A stretch of DNA of 64,000 nt from Carposina sasakii (taxonomy: Eukaryota; Arthropoda; Insecta; Lepidoptera; Carposinidae). Where the stretch lies: assembly GCA_014607495.2 (NCBI GenBank), contig CP053157.1, forward strand, positions 7,936,001 to 8,000,000, written 5' to 3'. The notes under the pieces are model-generated. The model did not search any database. It was not told the origin of the DNA and saw nothing but the letters and a program-made list of their open reading frames with translations. Each line of letters begins with the position of its first letter. The stretch's first letter is position 1. Shown here piece by piece: positions 12,652 to 26,400 of this stretch. The translations under genes and the position numbers were made by a program.

Positions 12652-14480
12652 CTCCTATTTTATATTATTAAACGCTTAAAAGCTATTTTAATATGTAACA
12701 AATATGGTAACAAACAAGTCTTTATCTTTTTATAAATTCCATTAACAATTTTCAATTAAAATTTACTATCCCCAAACTAATTACGTAAAGAAAGTTGACG
12801 ATAATAGTCACTCGAACTGATAATTCCTTTATGGTAGGTACATAAAGTGAAACAAGTTGTCCTACTGTGCGTTGTGTATTCAATCTGCAGCGCCATAGAA
12901 GATTGCCGGTGAAATAGCATCTGCTCGTGAATTTATTAGTTATTTAGCGGCGTTTCACAATACCATACGCACGTGGCGCAGCTACAGACGACCAGAAATA
13001 AACTGTGACGGAACTGTTTAAGGTTTCATTTGGATATCGTATCTTGGATCCATCGCTGCGGCTTCAGATATATTCAAGTAGGTATGTTACTTTATATTAT
13101 TATTGTTTAATTTTTGTTTACTTCATATATTATCTGTAACTTGTCTAAGATGACAATGACCTCTTATAAATATAAACATTTGATATAGTTAGATATACCG
13201 ACACATCAGTTAACTATTAAGTTAAAGTTGTCAGATATTACAATTTCTTTATCGACCCGAATTCCCCTTATTTCTTATTTAGCTACTTACATGAAGCTTT
13301 TAATTTATTTTTTGTTTTTGGTACAATTATTGAGAAGGAGTCTAGCATTTTGTTAGAGACAAATGAAATAAAAATTATTGTAATTTTTATACTATTGTTA
13401 TTGTCATGTAAGGGTTGTATAAATCGTCTAGTTTAAAGGTACAAAAAATAGACAGACATAGGACTTTTCTCAGACCTATTCCCCGTTTTACCTTATGTTG
13501 ATTAAGTTAATGAAGATTACTTTATTAACGATACAATAATAATAGTAGGTATCTATCTACCTATAAGTATTGTATAATTCACCGTGATCGATAGCTAGAC
13601 TGATATTGTATGTGATATTGATGATCATCATCATTAATATAAATTAATACCTACAAAACAAGCAGGTTTTTGTATCGACATATTGCTGTTTGATCTTTAA
13701 TCTACCTAATAACATTCGTCTAAACTAAGAAAAAACATAACGGTCAGTGACAGTATCTGATACTCGATGTGTCTAATATGATCTCGAAACTGCATATTAG
13801 AAACCTTATTTCAACAAAACCTAAGTGGCTTCTGCTAACAGTGTCGGGTTAGTCCACTCTGCAGAAACTGATAATGCATTTGGGTACATTGTGATCACGA
13901 TATCAGTTTCGCCTCCAATCAAATGAATGAAAAGTAGAATCCGATCACGTGATGAAATTCCACCGAGTTAACATTGGGTTTAACCCCAGATTATCAAAAC
14001 CCTGCCAAAGATTTGCGATTATAATGTGTCAAAACCATAGCAAAAAATGCAGAATGCAGTTATGCAGTTTAATCGATGGTCAACCGTTGGGAACCGGCAA
14101 GAATTGTCAAAAAAGTTATCCCTTTCACAGTACATAACCACCACAGTAAAAAAGCTAAAAAAGGATTTTGGGGTACTTTGTAGTACCTACCTTCGTACCA
14201 CCTAACTGTATTTTAATTACCTACGTTGTATAGACAGAAAATAATCTACGTAAAAATCTTTGTAATGTCAACCACCTTGATAGATGAACCGTACCTATGG
14301 TTAAGTATGCTATGAGTGTAGGAAGGAAGCACAGAATTAGTCGCACTAATCATTATTTATAATGTCTGGGTAGGTTGAACCTGATGAGCTATAGTTAGTA
14401 CTGCTGGTCAATATCCGGTTTTTTCATCTAATTATTTGTGGATTTGGATAGGTTGTATTTATATGAAAAAGTGATTTTTA
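12652..14480. other. Intergenic, no gene seen; possible non-coding first exon at about 12850-13083
   Basis: Mostly AT-rich and featureless. The stretch 12850-13083 is less AT-rich and ends in AAGTAG|GTATGT, a good splice donor. It could be an untranslated first exon of a + strand gene such as the yellow gene starting at 23446. There is no coding signal and no transcript to test this. Confidence 0.25.
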
Positions 14481-14496
14481 CAAAAAAAAAACAAAT

Positions 14497-14754
14497 ATGC
14501 ACTAAGATGAATCAGCTCAAGATCCTTTAAAGCCTTTGAAGAGTTTACATTATAATGACGTCAGACAGTGGTCTAGGAACATCAATAAGCAGATCCGAGA
14601 GTCATCGGAGGGTGCTGAACCCTTGATGGATATCAATAAGCAGACATACTTCGTAGCATTTGCTACAGAAAGTGTCAAATCAAATTGTTCGATTTACATT
14701 GCTGACGTGTATAGACCAGATAACGACATAAGTAGGTATACGTACATGAATTAA
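14497..14754 (+). CDS. Unassigned open stretch, possible orphan exon or gene fragment
   Basis: After an in-frame stop, an open frame from about 14506 encodes a mixed, protein-like sequence with DVRQWSRNINKQI and later NCSIYIADVYRPDND. It ends in TAA at 14752-14754, and a possible donor (AGTAG|GTATAC) lies near 14734. The CSIYIADV piece superficially recalls the CSDTYVYVADV strand of yellow proteins, but the flanks do not match that family. It may be part of an unknown gene, a decayed transposon frame, or chance. Confidence 0.2.
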
Positions 14755-15257
14755 AAAAAATAAATTTCGCATGACATCATATAGGATACATTTACAACCT
14801 TAATATTTATCCTTGAAGTATCTATTTCACAATAAAGTTCGTACTACATGTAAAGAGAGATCGTAAATTATTCAGTTTTTTATTTATTTCCGAGAGTCCA
14901 AAAGAAGATAAAGTGAGATAAGCTATCTCTAGTATATTTTGCCCTAGATTTCTTTTTATACCACTTATTAATTAATCCTCCCATTAATTACACTGAGTGA
15001 TAATGAGCTCAACATGACTATTCATAGCGTTAAAAAGCTGTCTATGTTCAACTGCATGCTCTCTTTGTGACTCACGGGCTGATTTATAATTATTATCAAC
15101 TTATCTGTGGTTATTAATAAATTGTCGGGAAATCCTAAAGACTAAGAAGGTATAAGCTATATTGTTGATTGATTGGTCATACGATAGGGTCATAGAGTCT
15201 GATCATTATTAATTTCAGTCCTGCGTACACATATATATATAGGTACATAGATACACT

Positions 15258-15600
15258 TACAACACGGTTGTGTTTTCAGAATAGGGTATGTACCTGGAAA
15301 ATAAATAAACTAAACCAGTCGATATAAGTAACTAATTATATTTTTTTCATTTATTACCTACTTCTTCTATGCTGCTCTGGGAGTGAAAAAAAAAAGTATA
15401 ATACTACAGCTGCTTCTCTTCCCGTCAGTCAGTAAAGGGACGCGAGGGTCTTGGTGTTTTGTAGGCGACGGGCTGACCACCTGTACATCTCAACTACACC
15501 CCCAAATTGGTTAGAAGTGGCACCATGTGTTTCTATCGGCCCTTGGTGCTCTGCCTACCCCGTAAGGGATAAAGGCGTGATTATATGTATGTATGTATGT
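15258..15600 (+). repeat. SINE-like repeat family B, copy 1 (TATG-tailed)
   Basis: The head ACACGGTTGTGTTTTCAGAA at about 15258 is followed after a gap by CTATGCTGCTCTGGGAGTG, a poly-A stretch, CTACAGCTGCTTCTCTTCCC, GGCACCATGTG, CCCTTGGTGCTCTGCC and a (TATG)n tail. Compared with the copy at 20863-21257 it has internal deletions. Confidence 0.7.
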
Positions 15601-18599
15601 ATTACCTACTTATGTTAACTAACAAGTTATCACTGATAAAATTATAGCTATTCCATATCAGGAATACAGCCATGCCCATGGTATATGTACCTACCTATGT
15701 AGGTACTTAATAAAATAAATAATAAAAAAAATTCAATATCTTACTCGGGTAATTTTTTTAATATTTTGTTATTAATATTTTATCAATATCAAACATTTGC
15801 TATACATACATTAAAAAAAAATATTTAAATAGGTACTTACTTGTAGAAATTGTCCGAAATTACTAGTCTCCTTTAAAATTGTGACATATTTAAATGATCG
15901 TCCGAAAAGCCTTCATCAAATAGGCAACTCGTACTCGGATCAGATATTTTGTGACCGACTTGTCCCCTAAGCCACTAATTCATACTCGTAACTGTTAAAA
16001 TATTGAAAGGTTTCAACATTATATTCTTCGATTTCTAGATGCATATTGTAACCTTTACATTATGTGGGTGTAAGTGCATTATTCAGTGTATGTCCAACGA
16101 TAGCATTTGCAGCATCTATACGTATAAGGCAAAGGTTTTGCAACTGACTGGACTACATAGATGGTGGTGGATTCTCATAAAATGTCGACTAGTTGACGCA
16201 AACCCACTCATAAATACGAGTATCTATCTGTATTGAGCTTTATTTCGTCCTACGTAAAGCTATCCTTTGTAACTATTGTGGACTTATTGACTTGCCATAT
16301 TTGAGGTTAGTTATCTAAATCTAAAATATTCAAATCAATTATTTTAGTAGGTTTGCCTTGCTACTAATAAACCCTACGTAATGTTACGATCTCGTTATAC
16401 TCGGACAGCAAAATATATATGGAATATCTGTCAAATTAAACTGAGTTAAGCTTTTTATTATTAAGGCCCTTTATAAAGGTTCCAAATATGCTATGTATAA
16501 CAATGACAGAGTTCTAGGTAAAAAAAACTCATTACAAATCTTAACTCCAACGGTACATAATATATAGGTTATATGGTTATTTATTATTCACTTTAGTTTT
16601 ATTTTAACGTCGTCGTGGACAACGGAATCATGGTTGGATAAACTTTAATGATAAACATTCACGTTAAACAGCCATAAAAACCGACTGCTTGGAAAAAATA
16701 AATTGAAGCTATTTTTCCGAGTAACTATTTGTTTTAGAAAGCCCTCAGCCCCACAAAAACCGGTAGCCCATAAGAAAATGCTCTAGTTCCTTTCAATTTC
16801 TTTTACAAAAACCGTTTTCATAGATTGAAATTTAACTCATCAATAAACGCTCTACTTTTTGGCGTTCCTTTTAATAAAAACGTGCACTTTAATAGCTTTA
16901 AATTTACATAAGGTCGCTGATCTTTCTTCGTCAAAGATGCTGTGAAAATCTTTTGTGTACAATTATACTTTTTAGTCCAGTTAATTGTATTTTCATGGAG
17001 TTTTTAGACGACACTAGTATTTAAGTCAACGATGGATCGATGATCACTTTTTCGTTTGATTATAGGTTCTTAATTTAAATGTAGGTTTATAAAAATAAGT
17101 TTTCTACAATATCTACTATAATATTAAAACAATTTATTGAGGTCGTGGTTTCCTTTATATGTAAATTCAAATACTCGTAGTAAGGAAGCACAGGTCAACA
17201 GTATATGAACATCAGTTCGTAGTCCACTTTGTGGGCTATGTTGACCTTAACTTACATGGCGTAATAAATATCCGCCGAGGTTAATTTGAGGTCTAACCTT
17301 TTCCGCGACTTTGTGTCACGTATACGACTATTAGGCGACATTTGAGGATATAAGCGTCTTAATTTGTTCATACACCTTATACTCGTAAGTGCTGCTTAAA
17401 TATTATACACGAACGAACGCCCGCTTTATGTATTAGAAATAACTATAGGCATGACACTTTTCCTATCATTTCCCATAGTCATATTTTAATTACCTCGGGA
17501 TAATAGTTACAGTATTGTATAGGTTTGTGATAGTGACAATCACGATAATGAGTCATACTGATCATACTGAAATTAGGTACTTTAGTCAGTCAATAGAAAT
17601 AACATCGTTAACAGAAACTGCGTGACGGACTTGGATTAATAGCATATAATTATAGATCTTCTCGCTTCCTTGTTTAATAATTATTTCTTGATATAACGAG
17701 AGATACGTAAACAATTGCGAAGAAATACCACAGAAAAAACTAATAGTTATGTTTTCTGTGCACTATCAATAATTACCTACATTAGAGGAAAAACCGATAA
17801 GTGATGAACTTATTATATAGATTGTTCTAATACAAAATGTGCTTTGCAATAACTTCAAACGCAAAGTTGCCTATTGAGTTATTCCTAGAAGAATTTGTCG
17901 GTTTACGCAAGCACAGAATACTAAATAGGTACCTACTTTTCCATGAAATCGCATGTAATAGTGATGAGAATAAGAAATTGCTGCAATTAATTTGTATACA
18001 TCGTCGTATAAATTTGGGATAAAATAAAAAGATCATAAAGAAAATATATCCGTACTAAAGAATGCTAAGATATATACTCATACTATGTCCTAAAATAACA
18101 GTTTTTGCATACTATATTACAATAGGCAATGTTTTCCAAACTATTAACACATTTCTATCTGTCTGATAAAATGTTCATATAGAAAAAAGAATGAATTTGA
18201 GCACCATGACATTGGTTTTCGTTTCATTACTCGCTGATTGGAGGCTAGCTGTTTGTAAAGTATTGCACTGAAACTATTGTACGTTTCGAAATCCTGATCT
18301 TAGCCACCAGATAGTTTTGCATGTGATTTTCTACCTCCGAACATCACGGTCGATGTGCTCGTAGTTGTCGCTGCGAAATATTATATTCCAAAAGAAAATA
18401 TCGTGAAGTGTAAAATTGTACAAAATGCGATTTTATAAGCGCAACCAGTTTTGTGAAAAGTGGGCCGATGATAACATGAAAAAGTTTGAAAACTACAAGT
18501 ATAAAGAGCTTTATGGGGGTAGAGACTCTTATGTTGGTACGTATGTATGTAGAGCATATACTTACTTGTTTTTTCTTTCATATTATTTTTAAGCCCTGA

Positions 18600-19195
18600 C
18601 GCAAAAACGACGGGATGTTATAAGTTTGACGTGTCTCTCTCTCTCTGTGTGTGTAAATGTGTATGTGTCTGTCTGTGGCATCGTAGCTCCCAAACGGATG
18701 ATCCGATTTTAATGCGGTTTTTTTAGTTTGAAAGGTATATCAGTCGAGAGTGTTCTTAGCTATGTTTGGTGGAAATCGGTTCAGGTCTTCAAGGTTATCA
18801 GGTCGTTTGTTAGGTGTGATAGGAATGTTACACGCTCAGTTTGCTTGCAAGCAAATGTGGGATCTGACATTTGAAACAGTAATATCTTCTGGAACCACTG
18901 AGCTGGTCTGCTGTTAGGGCTCGAAGTTAGGAGACGTAACCCTGGACTGCCTTTTAGTAAACCCATCGAGTTTGGGCTCGTTGGATTTGTCTTAACTAGT
19001 TCTCTTTATGTTTCTAATTGACGAGGACCTGATGCTGGAAATCTGGAACCTCTGAGCTGGACTTATGATAGAGCTCGAAGGTAGGAGACGTAACCCTGGT
19101 CTACCTTTTAGTAAACCCATCGAGTTTGGGCTCGTTGAATTTGTCTTGACTGGTTCTCTTCATGTTTCTAATTGACGAGGACCTGATGCTGGAAA
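18600..19195 (+). repeat. Interspersed repeat with a 154-bp tandem duplication
   Basis: The start CGCAAAAACGACGGGATGTT, then GTGGCATCGTAGCTCCCAAA, is a familiar lepidopteran repeat. Within it a 154-bp unit occurs twice in tandem, about 18888-19041 and 19042-19195. Each unit starts TCTGGAACC(A/T)CTGAGCTGG, passes through TTTTAGTAAACCCATCGAGT and ends GGACCTGATGCTGGAAAT. The copies differ at about one base in ten. Confidence 0.7.
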
Positions 19196-19426
19196 TGGGA
19201 TGTGGTGGATAAACGGATAAACCGATTTATATTTTTGCTGAAAATCTAGAATGACCAAAGTTTAATCTTTATTGTTTCTTAATCTCTGCAATTCTCCCAG
19301 AGCCAGTTTGTCATGAGGATTGTTAAACAGCTTCCTTTGGTCGAGATCGCATATAGGGACCCCAACTAAACTTTTTACGCGGCGAAAAATAAAAGAAATT
19401 AAATGAGAGAATGAAAAATTAAGGAG

Positions 19427-19932
19427 CTCCTTCAAAAAGCATGAAATAAAAAATTTTATTAAAAATTTTAAAAAATCTCCGACTCAAAAAAGTACATACG
19501 CAATCATTATGACAAAAGGTTTAAAATGCTAAACCCTATAAAAAGCAAAAAATAACTTTTAACACTACGTAAGTACCAACTAAAGCATGTCAAACTATCT
19601 ACTCGGGACTTTGTGCCACCTTTATGTCGGAGGCATAACCGCTAATTTTGAACTGCAAATGGTTATCTTGGCCTGCTGTTGACCGTACGTATGAATTTTT
19701 TGATTAAATTTCGTCGCGTCGGGGGACCGCTTTTTACCTTCAAAAATACTTACCTAAATCAAATTATTCCTACGTACGGTCAACAGCAGACCAAGGTGCT
19801 TTAAAAGTTATTTTTTGCTTTTTATAGGGTTTAGCATTTTAAACCTTTTGTCATAATGATTGCGTACTTTTTTTGGGTCGGGGGTTTTTAAAAATTTTTA
19901 TTTCATATTATTAAAAATGCCTTTTTGGAATA
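19427..19932. mobile_element. Foldback element, about 500 bp, left arm interrupted
   Basis: The left arm (19427-19563: ATGAAATAAAAAATTTTATT, AATCATTATGACAAAAGG, ATGCTAAACCCTATAAAAAG) is mirrored by the right arm at about 19796-19932. The mirror continues inward as CTGCTGTTGACCGTACGTA (left about 19673-19691; reversed on the right near 19775), but on the left these two parts are separated by about 100 bp of extra sequence. No transposase is present. Confidence 0.7.
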
Positions 19933-20319
19933 CGTCGTATCTCCATTATACCTTCGGCATAGTAATGCATAGATAAGATTAATTCATCACGTTGAGCGTT
20001 GACTTCTTTTTATTACTAACTGTTGCTGACGATTTTGTCAGCGTCATAAGTCAGTCTTTCCTCACGCAACTACTCGTAAAATTATGTATGCAAAATTTCA
20101 AGAAGTCGAAGAATTTCAGTAGTTGGATTTATTTTTAATATTCATGATGCAGACTTCATGCCAGGGCAGTGAACATAACCTTTTAAATCACGTTTTCGAC
20201 CTTACAAGTTCTCTGTATGTACTCTCATCAACCCATCAGATTAAATTGTGGTAATGTACGTGTTGGTACCCTTTTTGTTTCTTATTAACTTCATGAAAAA
20301 CAACGATGAATTATACAGG

Positions 20320-20640
20320 ATTTTTTGGTCGTCAACGTTTCGGAATACCACGCATTCTCCTCATCATCACGAACATTGTTCTCTATACCTGGGAAGTGTC
20401 TGGTTTCCAAGGTATTAAAGTCCGAAGTTGAGTTATCAGATTGCTTTTTTTGGAGAAATGCACGTAAACAGGTGTAACAAACATTTCTCCATCAAAAATA
20501 TCCTATTAAATAACCAATGTACCTAAACACTAGAGATCATAAATTCATACAGTAAAAGTTAATAAAAAAATCCCAAAAACATAAAATTATTTCCCAGCAA
20601 TTTGACGATTTTTTTGGCATAAGCTTACTTTATTTCATAT
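20320..20640 (+). repeat. Dispersed repeat family D2, copy 1 (partial)
   Basis: ATACAGGATTTTTTGGTCGT, then CTCCTCATCATCACGA, then CCTGGGAAGTGTCTGGTTTC match the copy at 38625-39005. The right-hand terminus is degraded in this copy. Confidence 0.6.
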
Positions 20641-20802
20641 ATATAGTACTTTATGTATCTACCTCTCGTAAATGGTGGCTACGTAAAAACACCATGTATG
20701 TTCTTTTTGGTTTAATCACCAATGGAAATCACCAATACTTATCGTAGAGGTGGCTAATATGTGTGTAATGATTTACTATTTAACCTCAACTCCAATCATA
20801 CA

Positions 20803-20805
<3 letters not shown>

Positions 20806-20863
<58 letters not shown>
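20806..20863. repeat. (AT)n microsatellite
   Basis: An uninterrupted AT dinucleotide run of about 58 bp directly precedes the head of a family B repeat. Confidence 0.95.
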
Positions 20864-20866
<3 letters not shown>

Positions 20867-21257
20867 GGTTGTGTTCCCGAAATGAATGAGCCAAAACTGC
20901 ATGATCATAAAGGAGATCTGAGAGACACGTTTAGCATATCATATTTTTATTTATGCCTAGTACTATTTATTCATAAAATTAACTTTCTTCTATGCTGCTC
21001 TGGGAGTGAAAAAAAAAACGTATAATACTACAGCTGCTTCTCTTCCCGGGCATACTGTACAAGTCAGTAGAGGGACAAGAGGGTCTTGGTGTTTTGTAGG
21101 TGATGGGCTGACCACCAGTCACTACTAACCGAACTTGTAGGCACATCTCAATTATACCCTGAAAATTGGACAGAAGTGGCACCATGTGGTTCTATAGGCC
21201 CTTGGTGCTCTGCCTACCCCGTAAGGGATAAAGGCGTGATTATATGTATGTATGTAA
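20863..21257 (+). repeat. SINE-like repeat family B, copy 2 (most complete)
   Basis: The head ACACGGTTGTGTTCCCGAAA, then AAACTGCATGATCATAAAGG and CACGTTTAGCAT, leads to the body GGGAGTG-A(9), CTACAGCTGCTTCTCTTCCC, GGGTCTTGGTGTTTTGTAGG and CCCTTGGTGCTCTGCC. The tail is TATATGTATGTATGT. Total length is about 395 bp. Related copies are at 15258-15600 and 45039-45278, and head fragments at about 46878-47050 and 47280-47412. Confidence 0.75.
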
Positions 21258-23445
21258 ATAAACTGATCGAATCAAACGAGCCCAAACTCGATGGGGTTGC
21301 GTCGTTTAATTACGGAGTTCCTATGGCCACCTTCCAACTCCATCATCAGATCAGCTATATGTCAAAATAATATTGCATTGTCATCTGATTTATACATGCA
21401 TGCAAAATTTCGGCTCAGTCGGAAACCGGGAAGTGGATGAAATTTAACTTGCAAGATTTGTTTACAGACATCGGGACAGGTGAAACTAAATAAAAGCTTA
21501 TAAAAAAGACATTTAAATAGTTTTTATGGAGGAGAAAATTCTATGTACAAAACAAGCTAGTACTTACATAGTTAATCTCTATTACGACATAGCGGAATAA
21601 AGGCACAGCTACAATATTGTACACTTATTTATTGCGGCGCATACTAAAGTCAGGGTTGCCCTTTGTTTTGATATTACAAAAGATATTATCGTACCGCAGT
21701 TATCGTTATCCTCAATGTCCTTATAAACCTGTGAGGATGACACATTGGTTAGTAAACGTCCGGTCAGTCCTTTGAACGAACGACTCCTTCGGAATTTGCT
21801 GAAGTGAAAGTTCGTATACTTAGATCATTTACGTTAAATCAAGTTGAGTTTAAACTGTGCGGGTGAATATGTGACTAAAATATGTTTCAAAATAAAAAAT
21901 AAAAAAATATTTATAAAAATAACTACTTAAATGTGGATTGAAATGGATAGGTACATAAAATAAAATACATATTTTTTAATAAAAGTTAATAAAATTTATA
22001 GACTTTATTTTATTGAATGAAGTTTAATTACATACTTAAGAGTTTTTTTTATTCAAGTAACATTTTCTCATTTTCAAAGAGTTAAAACGTACATGTAACT
22101 TTGTCATAATGTAATGTAACTTACTGATAAAAACGTTAGTTGTTCTGAAACACTAATTTAATGCCATTTCTAATGAGTCAGGCAAGTTAATAGACACTGA
22201 CAGGTACCGTTAGCAAATATTGAACCGTATATAGGAGTAGCTGTGATGATGAGCCTTAATTTAATCACGTTTTAGAATTAGTCGAGAATACAATTCTCAT
22301 GTTTTATTCGGGACATATACCTGATTGCACACGATGAAAAATAAGAAGTGACTTGTAGCTAATTTAGTATTTGTTTAACTTGTGAAGGCGCCTAAAATAT
22401 TTGTAAGTCTTTAAAATTCCTCAAGAGTAGATGCAAACGACTGCACATATTGGTGATCTATTCAGTTAATGTCCTCCTATTTGGCATGTTTAATTACTAA
22501 ACACGTTGGTTTCTGAGAATACTTTACATGAAATGGTAATCTGGTCCAATTCCCAGCGGATTCCTGATCGATATGATTTTTTTTACTTGCTCATAATTAA
22601 CAAGATTATAAGCATTCATGCCAGTGTTATTGAGTTCTAAATATTTGTCCCGTACTCGTGGAATGCTCAGTTGTCAATATATAACTGAGTTTTACAAATC
22701 TCAAGATCTCAATAGGTTTTAGCTGGATATTAAGAAAAGACATGTGCTTGAAAAATCAATAAAACATGAGAAATAAAATAAAAGACAATGTGTGAGCTGT
22801 AAGGTACAATACAGTCGAGTGTATAATATAGTAAAAAATAGTTGTTTTTAATTTGAAAACATTTGGAATGTGTTCAAGATGATCCCAGTGCGTGATCAGC
22901 CAGACAGGTTATGTGGAGTTCTGCTCAGTCACTATGGTAATTGGCATTTATTTTTTTAGATGATGGTCGTCTGTGATATTTCCTTTGTAATGTTAGATTT
23001 ACTTATGTGCCTGTATTGGTTAACAATTATAATTTTGTCGCCGGGTAGGTTATGTTTATTTCGTGACAGTTTATTTTATTTCCCGCACCCTGCTCGCACC
23101 TTATTAAGTTTCTATAGGCATATAAAAATTTCATTTAACGATCAATTGAATAATAATTAAGTATTGTCACAACATCTATAAAAATCGTAACATTATTTTC
23201 ATTATCCACTTTCAGATATAAAAAACCCAGTGAAAATAGGAAATAAAATAACGCTATTTATAAATTAAATTTAATTAAAAAGGCAAAGTTCAAGTCATGT
23301 TTAAAAGAAGGAAGTCTTTTCTCGCACTTTCCAAATGAGATCGTGACTCTACAGGCACAGTAACAGAGAGCAAGGTCGACCTGGTATTGTGATAGAGTTT
23401 CTTTGGTCCCCAGATCCACAGCTACTCGACGTGTTCAAACTTGAG
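21258..23445. other. Intergenic, upstream of the complete yellow gene
   Basis: AT-rich. The promoter of the gene at 23446 should lie here or further upstream if there is a non-coding first exon. No TATA box or initiator could be chosen with confidence. Confidence 0.4.
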
Positions 23446-26400
23446 ATGACTTATGGGATCGAGAGATTTTTCCTCTTGTCGTACTGCCTGGCCTGCTGCT
23501 GGCCAGCTCTAGGCGCTAAAAGCAACCTAAGAGTGGTGCGACAATGGGCAGAGCTGGAGTTCTCATTCCCCAGTGAGATAGCCAGGCGGAGTGCTATGGA
23601 GAGACGCTTCTACGTTCCTGGGAATTCTGTGCCCATTGACGTCGACGTCCAACATAGACAAGGTACTTAACATATTTATTTTATTTTGATTGCGCAGCTA
23701 ACGTTTCAACTACCTATATAGGTATATGTCTAAGCCCATAGAAATGTTTGCGCAATGTTTTAGCATATTTATGCTAGAATTTTAATGCCAGATGAAAGAG
23801 ATTATTAATATTGATGTAAATGACCTCTAATTATGTAGATATATGAAAACATATGAACATTGTAATATAGTAGATACTTTGTATCCATGGCTTATGCAAA
23901 TATTTACTATACCTTACCTAAAATATATTGCGAAAATTTTGATCAATAATACTCATTAATTTACTACTTTTCTACCACGTATGAACATTATGTGGTTACC
24001 ACGTGTTCATTTATTATGATTATGATGGATGTTTCGTACAAGCATAGAGGAATAAGATGGTCATAGAGTGCTAATGTCATACTAACTGCCTCGATGCACC
24101 ATTAGACTTTTCGGGGTGCCTCACAATTCCAGTCCTTGACACTTAGATTGCATTACTGTACGTTACAGTACATACATTACTGTAAATTACAGTAATGCAA
24201 TCTAAGTACCAAGGACTGGAATTGTGAGGCACCGAAAAGTCTAATGGTTCATCGAGGCAGTTAGTATGACACATGACATTAGCACTCTATGACCACCTTA
24301 TTCCTCTATGGTACAAGCTCAATCTCATATGCACCCTTTAGCATCTGAGATTGAGTAATTTAGTAATAACGTTTAGGACCGGCGACTTATTGTAGCGACG
24401 ATTAGCATCGATAATTCGATATTAAAATGCAAGACAAAAGCGATACAAGCACGCTATTGCTAATGCAAACCGATAAATCACTTTATTAAACATAATGGAT
24501 CGCCTTTAAAAATGGCACGCGCGTTAGTGTTGTATTCACGATCGTGTTCCCTCTATATCACATCTATTTAGCTTATGGATCCGAACAGCACCACTGCTAA
24601 ACTATAGTTGCGGCTCTAAAGGCGGTTACTCCCACATGTTTTGTGAACCTGTAACATACTCTAGAATGGAAAAATTAAGTTCGCGTAAATACCTTGGCGG
24701 ACTATTGCACGCTCAGGCAAAAAGCAAGAGGTTCACGAACCAAAGTGGATATTCATCCAAGCATTGTAGTAGGTATTTGTGCATCGTATTTTGTGCTAGT
24801 ATCAGCTAAGAACTCTAATTCAATCTGTTTTAGGTTCGCAACAGTCGCGTATCTTCATAACGATCCCTCGCTTTGATGAGGGGCGGCCGGTGACACTGGG
24901 CACCGTGGACGAGTCGGGCCGCATTTCTGCGTACCCTGACTACTCGTGGCATGACAACCAAGGGTACAACTGCGGCGGATTGACCTCTGTGTTCAGAACT
25001 GCTGTAAGTAGCTCAGATCCTGCGCTATTCTACATAGATACCTACCATTCACTATAGTATCACGGAAATTGAAAATTAAAGTCTTTTAAAAATAAAATTA
25101 AGTTTCAACTTCATTGTAGATGTCAACAGATACACCAGTTACACCACCTAACATATCCCAAACTGTAGACGAAGTGGAGTAAAAAACTGGAATGCGTTAA
25201 ATAAATTTTTTTTTTCTGCTTTTCAAAGAATAACATTAGAATAAAAAGTGGTGCAAAACTGTTTATAGATAAAATAAATTTGAATATGTTGTAACATGAA
25301 TTTGAGTGTTTTAATTTTGCGTTCGGTAAACATAATTTTATATTTTAATCAAAACAAAATTTCCATTTATATGATCAAATGATAATGATGACTAAATAAA
25401 TATTGGAAAATTTTAGTAAGTACTTATATACTTACCGATGGGTGTCTAATGTTTGCCCGAAAATTATATGCACGAATACTCATATGCCAGAATGTTACTT
25501 GCCCGAATTAAATTTGCCCGAATTTGTTATGCTATAGAATAGAATAGAATAGAATATGTTTATTTGCTCTTGTATAGGGTACAGAAAAGGTGAATAATAT
25601 TTATGTGCCAGAATTTTATCTGGCCGAATTTCATTTGCCCGAATTTGTTATTTGCCATCATCTATTTGCCATAATATTTATGTGTCATACTCTTTGTTGG
25701 CCCGAAAATTAGATTCCATAAATAATACGAATGCCATACGCATTGTTTTCGGCACCAATTTGTTAATAAATAACAAATAAATTTATTTTAATGAATTTTT
25801 ATTACCAAATCGAGTTATTACACATTTACGTTTTGAAGAGAAGAGAGAGAAAGATGGCGATGCGCTCGGAAACGGAAATCGAAGCTTTTTTACTTTTAAT
25901 TGTATTTTTTTATGAACATAAAATTCCCCATATTTATTTATAATACTTACCTACTTATCACTATAAAGACTAAAAAGCCATTAGCATTCTGGCACTTCGT
26001 CGGCGGCTGCCGCGGCACCGGCTTGTGCGCTGTTTGTCATCATACTCTAATAGTAGAAGTTGTAAGTGGTGGTGTTCCTTTTGAAGTAGAATTGTGTATT
26101 TTTACCATAAATAGAATATACTAAGACAATTATTTTCAGATGTGGAGGGAAGTCAGATTCGTCCCCTGAGCGCCAGGGAAGGGGGTTGAAGGGGTAAAAA
26201 TAGGTTCCATGGTAATATTTTTTTTTACTCACTAGATCATACTGTTAGAGTGTGTTTGATATCGTTATCGAGTTAAAACGGATACTGGGAATTCATTTTT
26301 GATACATTCAAAGTAACTTTTCATACAAAATTTAAGATAATTTTGCAAAAATATGTAAAAAAATTGCGTTTTACTAACATAGATAATAACATAGATGTGG

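Noticed and set aside
17837..18022. Short frame resembling a structured peptide (FLEEFVGLRKHRIL)
   Set aside because: Isolated, no splice sites that extend it, no start context, and an equally long frame on the opposite strand; treated as chance.
20750..21025. 91-codon frame through the AT microsatellite (poly Tyr-Ile)
   Set aside because: Low-complexity translation of an (AT)n run joined to a SINE-like repeat.
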